Source: Palleronia salina (lineage in GTDB: Bacteria; Pseudomonadota; Alphaproteobacteria; Rhodobacterales; Rhodobacteraceae). From it: a stretch of DNA of 64,000 bases. Made by a program: the position numbers and the translations under genes. Below are positions 16,863 to 23,530 of this stretch, one piece after another. The notes under the pieces were generated by a model that searched no databases, was not told the origin of the DNA, and saw only the letters and a list, made by a program, of their open reading frames with translations. The stretch is from contig NZ_FQZA01000006.1 of assembly GCF_900141995.1 (NCBI RefSeq), forward strand, positions 1 to 64,000, given 5' to 3'. Within the stretch, counting starts at the first letter, position 1. Every line of letters begins with the position of its first letter.

Positions 16863-17960
16863 TCAGCCCTGCGGCACCTCCAGGTCCACCGTGACGATCG
16901 TCCCGCGCAGACCGTTGGAGACGTCGATCTTTGCGCCCATCGAGTCCACCAGCGTCAAGACCAGGTTGCCCCCCATGCCCGACGCGCGCTTGGTGCCCCG
17001 GGCGACCACCGCGCCGCCATTGGTCGCGTCCGGGCCGGACTCGGTGGGGGCGGCCGGGGGCGCGGGCCAGTCACTGCCGTCGGGCATGCCAACGCCATCA
17101 TCCTCCACCACTAGGCGGGCACGGCCCCCAGACTGCCGCTGGAACCGCACGTTGATGACGCCTTCCCGCCCGTCGGGGAAGGCATGCTCCAGCGCGTTGG
17201 TCAGGAACTCGGTCACCAGAAGGCCCAGCCGTGCCGCCTGGTCGACGGGCAGGGTCATCTGTTCGCATTGCACGTTCATGCGGATCGACGGGCGGCCGTC
17301 CAGAGCGCCCAGCGTGTTGACCACGCGGCTCATGTAGGCGCCTGCCGGCACGCTCTTGGTGTCGCCGCTTCCCACGCCCACGGGCGACAATTCCTCGTAG
17401 AGCATGGCGAGGCTCTGCACCCGGTGGCTCAGCGCCTCGAAGGTCTCGCGGCTGACCTCTTGCCGGGCCTGCATCCGGATCATGCCGACGATCATCGACA
17501 GGTGGTTCTTCACGCGGTGCTGCAACTCGCGCAGCATCACATCCTGCGCATCCACCGGATCGGTGAGCGGCGTGTCCGCGTCGATCTCCTTCTGGATGCC
17601 GATGAAAGCCTCGATCTCGCCGTCGGGGTCGTGGACCGGCGCGATCATCAGGTGGTTGCGAAAGGTCGATCCGTCCGCCCGGTGATTGGTCAGCTCCAGG
17701 CTCAGATCCTCGCCCGCGGCGATCGCGGCCCGCAGGCGCGCCACGTCGGCCGGGTCGGTCTCGGGGCCCTGCAGGAACCGGCAGTTCCGCCCGATCGCGT
17801 AGTCGCGGGAATAGTAGGTCTCGCGCTCGAAGGTGCGGTTGACGAAGACGATGGGGTTGTCGGGCAGACGCGGGTTGGTCACGACCATCGATACAGGCAG
17901 GAGAGACACGGCGTTGTGCAGCTCTTCCTGTCGCCTTTTGCCCGGATCTTCGGTGCGCAT
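16863..17960 (-). CDS. LOV-domain blue-light sensor histidine kinase (HisKA_2/HWE type)
   Basis: 365 residues; GGGGAG lies upstream of the ATG. Residues 15-128 form a LOV-type PAS domain with the complete flavin motif GRNCRFLQ, whose Cys60 would form the photo-adduct with FMN, plus N92, N102 and Q123 at the usual flavin-contacting positions. A HisKA_2 dimerisation/phosphoacceptor region follows with His148 in LRELQHRVKNHLSMI, then an HATPase_c domain with the N box around N255 (EFLTNALEH) and G1 DDGVGMP (287-292). There is no membrane segment, so it is a soluble light-regulated kinase. No response regulator is adjacent; HWE-type kinases often signal to the general stress response (PhyR) in alphaproteobacteria, which is inference here. 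Confidence 0.95.
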   Translation of the reverse strand: MRTEDPGKRRQEELHNAVSLLPVSMVVTNPRLPDNPIVFVNRTFERETYYSRDYAIGRNCRFLQGPETDPADVARLRAAIAAGEDLSLELTNHRADGSTFRNHLMIAPVHDPDGEIEAFIGIQKEIDADTPLTDPVDAQDVMLRELQHRVKNHLSMIVGMIRMQARQEVSRETFEALSHRVQSLAMLYEELSPVGVGSGDTKSVPAGAYMSRVVNTLGALDGRPSIRMNVQCEQMTLPVDQAARLGLLVTEFLTNALEHAFPDGREGVINVRFQRQSGGRARLVVEDDGVGMPDGSDWPAPPAAPTESGPDATNGGAVVARGTKRASGMGGNLVLTLVDSMGAKIDVSNGLRGTIVTVDLEVPQG

Positions 17961-18212
17961 TACTCATGCTCCCCGAGCCACCCGTTCAATCGAACGGTCG
18001 ACCCAATTGATTTCATCCTTCTCCACAAGCTGGACTAGTAGATGGGTCGGACGCGCGGATTTCAATGATGGCGCGCGGACGGCCGGCGCTCCATGCGGCG
18101 CCGCCCGCAAGATCCCAGCTTGATAGAAACGGGAAACTCGGACGTCTGGGGCATCGCGTCAAGCCGGAACGCTGCCCCTGCCGGCGCCGCCTCTCCAAAT
18201 CGCGACGCCCGC

Positions 18213-19232
18213 TCAGCGCACCATGCCGACGATTCGGTAGGTCTCGTCCAGGATCGGCGCGGCGATGGCGCGGGCACGCTCGGCCCCGCGGGCGAGGATC
18301 CGGTCGATCTCGGCCTGGTCCTGCATCAGGCGCGCCATCTCGTCGGTGATGGGCGCCAGCTTGGCGACCGCGAGATCGGCCAGTGCGGGCTTGAAGGTGC
18401 CGAACTGCGCGCCCCCATATTCCGCCATGACCTCGTCCACGTTGCGGTCCGACAGGGCCGCGCAGATGTTCACCAGGTTGCGCGCCTCGGGCCGCTCGGC
18501 CAGGCCGGCATAGTCCTCGGGCAGCGGCTCGGGGTCGGTCTTGGCCTTGCGGATCTTCTTGGCGATGGTGTCGGCATCGTCGGTCAGGTTGATGCGGCTG
18601 GCGTCGGACGGATCGCTCTTCGACATCTTCTTGGTGCCGTCGCGCAGCGACATGACGCGGGTGGCCGCGCCCTCGATCACGGGCTCGGTCAGGGGGAAGA
18701 AGTCGACGCCGTAATCGTGGTTGAACTTGGCCGCGATGTCGCGCGTCAGCTCCAGGTGCTGCTTCTGGTCCTCGCCCACGGGCACGTGGGTGGCGTGGTA
18801 GATCAGGATGTCGGCGGCCATGAGCGCGGGATAGGCGAACAGGCCCAGAGACGCGTTCTCGGCGTTCTTGCCGGCCTTGTCCTTCCACTGGGTCATGCGG
18901 CCCATCCAGCCCATGCGCGCCACGCAGTTGAAGATCCAGCCCAGCTGCGCGTGCTCGGGCACCTGGCTCTGGTTGATGAGGATCGAGCGCTCGGGGTCGA
19001 TCCCGCTGGCGATGAATCCCGCGGCCAGCTCGCGCGTGTTGCGCGCCAGGTCCGCGGGGTCCTGCCACACGGTGATCGCGTGCATGTCCACCATGCAGTA
19101 GATCGTCTCGTGCGAGCCCGCTTCCTGCATGTCGACGAAGCGGCGGATGGCGCCCAGGTAATTGCCCAGCGTCAGCCCGCCCGAGGGCTGGATGCCGGAA
19201 AAGACACGGGGGGTGAAACGCGTATCGGACAT
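18213..19232 (-). CDS. trpS: Tryptophanyl-tRNA synthetase
   Basis: 339 residues, typical for bacterial TrpS (about 330-350). The class I signatures are present: the HIGH-like element in [14 protein letters not shown] near the N-terminus and KMSKS in [14 protein letters not shown]. The Rossmann core includes [15 protein letters not shown] and [18 protein letters not shown]. The enzyme charges tRNA-Trp. In related genomes trpS lies near murJ and glnD, as it does here (only the rhomboid-like gene intervenes). The ribosome-binding site is weak. Confidence 0.97.
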   Translation of the reverse strand: MSDTRFTPRVFSGIQPSGGLTLGNYLGAIRRFVDMQEAGSHETIYCMVDMHAITVWQDPADLARNTRELAAGFIASGIDPERSILINQSQVPEHAQLGWIFNCVARMGWMGRMTQWKDKAGKNAENASLGLFAYPALMAADILIYHATHVPVGEDQKQHLELTRDIAAKFNHDYGVDFFPLTEPVIEGAATRVMSLRDGTKKMSKSDPSDASRINLTDDADTIAKKIRKAKTDPEPLPEDYAGLAERPEARNLVNICAALSDRNVDEVMAEYGGAQFGTFKPALADLAVAKLAPITDEMARLMQDQAEIDRILARGAERARAIAAPILDETYRIVGMVR

Positions 19233-19310
19233 GGGGCGAGGGCCTTGCTGGATAATCGGTGCGGCCTCGCTTACCCATGGGGCCGGAACCCGTCAAGGAA
19301 ACGCCGAGCG

Positions 19311-19994
19311 ATGCACGACGACACGAACCAGAACCCGTTCAACACCCTGCCGCCGGTGGTGGTGATCCTGACCCTCGCTCTGGTGGGGATCGAGCTGGCC
19401 TTCCAGGCGGGCGCGCGCGGTTTCGGCGGCGCGGGGGCCGTGGGCTGGCGGCTCGAGGCGCTGAACGCCTTCGCCTTCCCGCCGCAGCTGTGGGACCGGA
19501 TGGTCGAGACGGGCCAGTTCCCGCCGCGCGCGCTGCTGCGGCTTCTCAGCTATTCCTTCGTCCACCTGGGCTTCGTGCACATGCTGTTCGTGGTCGTGTT
19601 CCTGCTGGCGCTGGGCAAGATGGTGGGCGAGGCGTTCTCGCAATGGGCGGTGGTCGCCACGCTGGCGGTGTCGTCGGTGGCCGGCGCCTTGGTATATGGC
19701 ACGCTGCTCGATCCGCAGATCGCGCTGGTGGGCGGCTACCCGGCGGTCTACGGGCTGATCGGCGCCTATACCTTCATCCTCTGGACCGGTCTCGGCGCCA
19801 TGGGCGAGCAGCGCATGCGGGCCTTCACCCTGATCGCGTTCCTCATGGGAATCCAGCTGGCCTTCGGGCTGTTCTTCGGCGGCGGGCCGGAATGGGTGGC
19901 CGATCTCGCGGGCTTCTTCGCGGGCTTCGCGCTGTCCTTCGTCGTCTCGCCCGGCGGCGTGGGTCGCGTGCTGGACCGGCTGCGCCGGAGATAG
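19311..19994 (+). CDS. Rhomboid-fold membrane protein lacking the catalytic residues
   Basis: 227 residues from the ATG at 19311. About six hydrophobic segments with the rhomboid order can be placed: TM2 region SYSFVHLGFVHMLFVVVF (81-97), TM4 GGYPAVYGLIGAYTF (141-155) and a last helix DLAGFFAGFALSF. Active rhomboid proteases need an Asn in HxxxN of TM2, Ser in GxSG of TM4 and His in TM6. Here the equivalent positions read Val94, Tyr143 (GGYP instead of GxSG) and Asp198. All three catalytic roles are therefore missing and the protein should be a non-proteolytic rhomboid relative. The rest of the fold, including GLIGA packing, is intact. It is convergent with murJ and divergent from trpS. Confidence 0.85.
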   Translation: MHDDTNQNPFNTLPPVVVILTLALVGIELAFQAGARGFGGAGAVGWRLEALNAFAFPPQLWDRMVETGQFPPRALLRLLSYSFVHLGFVHMLFVVVFLLALGKMVGEAFSQWAVVATLAVSSVAGALVYGTLLDPQIALVGGYPAVYGLIGAYTFILWTGLGAMGEQRMRAFTLIAFLMGIQLAFGLFFGGGPEWVADLAGFFAGFALSFVVSPGGVGRVLDRLRRR

Positions 19995-20020
19995 CCCCCG
20001 CGCCTCTTTGCGAGGGGCGC

Positions 20021-20094
20021 GACATGAGTATTTGAAGACCAGTGATGCAGCAGGGCGCGGCGCCCCCCATCACTGGTCCGGAAATACTCATGTC
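20021..20094. repeat. Palindromic intergenic repeat, copy 2 (short spacer)
   Basis: Two 27-base inverted arms (20021-20047 and 20068-20094) match at 24 of 27 positions; the three mismatches form one block in the middle of the arm (GAA versus CCG). A 20-base GC-rich spacer separates them. It lies between the ends of the convergent rhomboid-like gene and murJ and could act as a bidirectional transcript end. It belongs to the same family as the 12.0-kb copy. Confidence 0.9.
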
Positions 20095-20120
20095 GGTCCG
20101 GTTGGGGCCCGTGCCGCGCG

Positions 20121-21665
20121 TCAGCGGCGCAGCGACCGGCGGATCTGGCCCAGCGACAGCGCGCCGATCAGGTGACCGATGCCGAAATAGCTGACCGCGC
20201 CGATCGCCACCAGCGCGGCGACCCCGGCGGCGGCGTAGGGGCCGTCCAGAACCGGCGCCAGCGGCCAGAGCGACAGCCACAGGCACACCCCCATGAGCGC
20301 CGAGGCCAGCGCGATGCGGGGCAGGCGGCGCAGGAACCGGTCGTCGGGGCGGGCCGCGTCGCCCATGCCGCGCGCGCCCCGGATCAGCAGGAACGCCATG
20401 GCCCAGCCCGCCACCGTGGTGCCGATGGCCGCCGCGATGAAGCCAACCACGGGCGCCAGCCCGATGGCCACCGCCGCGTTCACGCCCAGCGACACGATGG
20501 CATAGCGCAGCGGCGTGCGCGTGTCCTCGCGCGCGTAGTAGAGCGGTTGCCAAACCTTCTGCAGCACGAAGGCCGGCAGCCCGAGGCCGTAGACCGCGAC
20601 CGCCAGCGCCGTGGCGCGCGCGTCGGCGGCATCGAAGGCACCGCGCTGGAACAGCACCTCGACCAGGGGGCCCGGCACCACGAGGAAGGCCATCGTGGCG
20701 GGCACCGTCAGCATCAAAGCAAACTCGGCCGCGCGGCTCAGCGCGTCGCGCCCGCCGGGCCCGTCCTCGGCGCGCAGGCGGCGCGACAGCTCGGGCAGCA
20801 GCACCACGCCGATGGCGATGCCGACCACGCCCAGCGGCAGTTGGTACAGCCGGTCCGCGTAGCTGAGCCAGGCGATCGCCCCGTCGAAGAAACTCGCCAC
20901 CTGGCGGCCCACCAGCAGGTTCACCTGCAGCACACCGCCCGCCAGCGCCGCGGGGGCGGCGATGACCGCCAGCCGCCGCAGCTCGGGCGTCAGGCGGGGG
21001 CGGCGCGGCACCATGGCGAAGCCCGCGCGCTTTGCCGCGATCCAGACCAGCGCAAGCTGCGCCACACCGCCCAGCGGCACCGTCCAGGCCAGCGTCAGGC
21101 CCGGTGGCCAGCCCATCCGGTCTCCCAGCCACAGCGCCCCGACCAGCGCCACGTTCAGCAGGACCGGCGCCGCCGCCGCCGCGCTGAACCGTTCCAGCGA
21201 GTTCAGCACCCCCGACAGCAGCGCCGCGAGCGAGATCAGCAGGATGTAGGGAAAGCAGATCCGCCCGAAGAGGACCGCAAGCTCGAACCGCTCGTCCGCG
21301 ACGAAGCCCGACGCCATGAGGAAAACCAGAGCCGGCATGGCGACCTGCGCGATCAGGGTGAGGACGATCAGGATCGTCGCCAGCGCCGTGAACGCATCGC
21401 GGGCGAAGTCGCGCGCGCCGTCGCCCGCCTCGACCCGCTTGGCGAACATCGGCACGAACGCCATGTTCATCGCGCCCTCGGCGAAGAAGCGGCGGAACAT
21501 GTTGGGAAGCGAAAAGGCCACCAGGAACGCCTCGGCCACCGGCCCGGCGCCCAGGAAGGCCGCGATCATCACGTCGCGGACGAACCCCATGATGCGGCTG
21601 GCGAAGGTCCAGCCGCCCACCGTCAGGAAACTCCGTATCAGCCGTGGCGGCCCCTTGGCACTCAT
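20121..21665 (-). CDS. murJ: Lipid II flippase MurJ (MviN)
   Basis: 514 residues, usual for the family, with about 14 hydrophobic segments beginning at VGGWTFASRIMGFVRDVMIAAFLG, the conserved first-helix region, and PNMFRRFFAEGAMNMAFVPMF, the MurJ signature in the second. Arginine residues in the central cavity region (SRIMGFVRD) are retained. MurJ is a MOP-superfamily transporter that flips lipid-linked peptidoglycan precursor across the inner membrane and is essential. AAGGAAGGG precedes the ATG. Neighbouring glnD and trpS give the usual alphaproteobacterial context, with a transporter pair inserted between murJ and glnD. Confidence 0.96.
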   Translation of the reverse strand: MSAKGPPRLIRSFLTVGGWTFASRIMGFVRDVMIAAFLGAGPVAEAFLVAFSLPNMFRRFFAEGAMNMAFVPMFAKRVEAGDGARDFARDAFTALATILIVLTLIAQVAMPALVFLMASGFVADERFELAVLFGRICFPYILLISLAALLSGVLNSLERFSAAAAAPVLLNVALVGALWLGDRMGWPPGLTLAWTVPLGGVAQLALVWIAAKRAGFAMVPRRPRLTPELRRLAVIAAPAALAGGVLQVNLLVGRQVASFFDGAIAWLSYADRLYQLPLGVVGIAIGVVLLPELSRRLRAEDGPGGRDALSRAAEFALMLTVPATMAFLVVPGPLVEVLFQRGAFDAADARATALAVAVYGLGLPAFVLQKVWQPLYYAREDTRTPLRYAIVSLGVNAAVAIGLAPVVGFIAAAIGTTVAGWAMAFLLIRGARGMGDAARPDDRFLRRLPRIALASALMGVCLWLSLWPLAPVLDGPYAAAGVAALVAIGAVSYFGIGHLIGALSLGQIRRSLRR

Positions 21666-21741
21666 ATCCCTTCCTTGGCGGGCTTTGCGGGCCGGCGCAA
21701 GCGGGATGCGCGGCGCGGGCAGGGCGCGCGCCGCGGCCCGC

Positions 21742-23217
21742 TCAGAACGCGCGGTGGCGCCGCAGCTCGGGCGCGATCTCGGCCCGGAAATCCAGCGCGC
21801 CGGGCCGGGGCCGGGTCAGCAGGCTGACCCCGACGAACAGGCCCGTGCTGACCGCCGCGACCGAGAACGGCAGCACCGGGTCGAACACGCTCACCCCCAG
21901 GAAGATGGCCAGCCAGATGGCCAGCGCCGCGCCCCCGGCGATCCCGGCCATGGCGCCCGCCGCCGTGCCGCGCGCCCAGAAGAACGCGCCCACGATGGGC
22001 GGCACCGTCACCAGCAGACCGGCCGCCGACAGGGCCGCCAGCTGGTCGACGATCTGGGCCTGCTGCAACGCGAAATACCCCGCGAACAGGATCACCGCCA
22101 CGATCACCGCCCGTCCCGCGAGGATCTGGCGCCGGTCGTTGCCGTCCCCGCCACCCGAGAGGAAATCGCGTGCCACCATCGCCCCCACGGTCAGCGCGAT
22201 GGAATCCAGCGTCGAGACCGCCGCCGACAGGATCCCAAGGATCAGGAGCAGGGCGATGGGCACCGGGATCACCCCCGAGGTCAGCAGCGCGGGCGTGGCC
22301 AGCGACGTGTTGTCGAGCCCCGGCACCAGCCGCAACGCGGCGAAACCCCAGATCACGGCGATCAGCGTGAAGACGAAGCCGAAGCCCAGCACCCACAGGA
22401 TCATCAGCCGCATGGCGCGGAAGTCGCGCAGGATGAACAGCCGCTGGCTCACCTGCGGGTTCGACAGGGCGAAGAAGAACCACGGGAAGGCGAGGGCGAG
22501 GAAAGTCGGCAGGCTCCACAACCCCGGGCCGGGAACGCTCAGATGCGCGCCGTTCTCGGCCCGCAGGTCGGACCAGAGGCCCGCGGGCCCGCCCAGGGCC
22601 GAGACCGCGAATCCCACGGCCAGCACGCCCGAGCCCAGCATCACCAGCGACAGCGCCGCGTCGGTCCAGGCGACCGAGCGCAGGCCCGCCATCAGCGCCC
22701 AGAACATGGCCAGGCCCGACCCGATCACCACCGCCTGGAACAGGCTGATATCGCCGCCGGTCACGCCCGACAGCAGCAGCCCGATCCCCGCCATCTGCGT
22801 TGTGCCGTAGGGCAGGAGGAACAGCAGGCTGACCGCCGCCATAAGCCGCGCCACCCCGCGCGAGCCGTAGCGCGCGCCGACCATCTCGGCGGGCGAGATG
22901 AAGCCCCATCGGCGCCCCACCAGCCAGAAGCGCGGCGCGAAGACGACCAGCAGCGCCAGCCCCGCGAAGTAGATCAGCTCGAACCCCAGCGCGCCGATCC
23001 CGCCGCGATAGGTCAGACCGGTTAGCACCACCAGCATGAAGGCCGAGTAGGTGGTCGCGGCATAGGACAGCCCGGCGACCACGCCCCCGAAGCTGCGCCC
23101 GCCGATATAGTAATCGCCCGCGGTGCCGCTATTGGCCCGCGCGGCGCGCAGGGCGATGGCGCACCCGGCGACCGCGAAGAGGACGATGACCGCCCAGACA
23201 TACCCCGTGGCGATCAT
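21742..23217 (-). CDS. Sodium:solute symporter family (SSS) transporter
   Basis: 491 residues with about 13 transmembrane segments. Family features include DYYIGGRSFGGVVAGLSYAAT at the first helix, the central SNPQVSQRLFILRD segment after TM6 and ILGILSAAVSTLDSIALTVGAM, the sodium-site helix (S-A-x-x-S-T-x-D). The closest style is the PanF/PutP/MctP part of SSS, but the solute cannot be assigned. Its ATG overlaps the stop codon of the upstream 69-residue membrane protein (ATGA), so both are translationally coupled and probably function together. Confidence 0.9.
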   Translation of the reverse strand: MIATGYVWAVIVLFAVAGCAIALRAARANSGTAGDYYIGGRSFGGVVAGLSYAATTYSAFMLVVLTGLTYRGGIGALGFELIYFAGLALLVVFAPRFWLVGRRWGFISPAEMVGARYGSRGVARLMAAVSLLFLLPYGTTQMAGIGLLLSGVTGGDISLFQAVVIGSGLAMFWALMAGLRSVAWTDAALSLVMLGSGVLAVGFAVSALGGPAGLWSDLRAENGAHLSVPGPGLWSLPTFLALAFPWFFFALSNPQVSQRLFILRDFRAMRLMILWVLGFGFVFTLIAVIWGFAALRLVPGLDNTSLATPALLTSGVIPVPIALLLILGILSAAVSTLDSIALTVGAMVARDFLSGGGDGNDRRQILAGRAVIVAVILFAGYFALQQAQIVDQLAALSAAGLLVTVPPIVGAFFWARGTAAGAMAGIAGGAALAIWLAIFLGVSVFDPVLPFSVAAVSTGLFVGVSLLTRPRPGALDFRAEIAPELRRHRAF

Positions 23218-23423
23218 GGCTCATCCCTCCACCGCGCGACGCCCGCGACGATCAGGCCGATCACGACCAGGCCGAACAGCGTCCAGAAGACCGGCACCGC
23301 CCGGGTCGATCCGGCGGGCCCGAGGATGGCGTAGGGCACCACTACGCCCGCGAGGATCGTCACGGCGACGGCGGCCAGCCAAAGCCGCCCCGCGCCCCGG
23401 TTTCCGTCACTGGGATCCGACAT
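23214..23423 (-). CDS. Small two-helix membrane protein coupled to the SSS symporter
   Basis: 69 residues: a polar N-terminus, two hydrophobic helices (about residues 15-34 and 44-62) and a short charged tail (RWRDEP). It overlaps the downstream symporter gene by four bases (ATGA). Many SSS transporters of the monocarboxylate type are preceded by a small DUF3311/DUF4212-like two-helix protein; this gene occupies that place and has a similar shape (VVVPYAILGP ... FWTLFGLVVIGLI). I infer a small accessory subunit; the exact family is not certain. Confidence 0.7.
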   Translation of the reverse strand: MSDPSDGNRGAGRLWLAAVAVTILAGVVVPYAILGPAGSTRAVPVFWTLFGLVVIGLIVAGVARWRDEP

Positions 23424-23530
23424 TGTCCGGTTCCTGTCGATGGTTGCGTCGCAAGATGCCTAGCCAGCGGCCGCGCGAGTCTCAAGCGCCGGCCTGCCCC
23501 TGCCGGGATGCGGCGGCACCGGGCCCCCGG

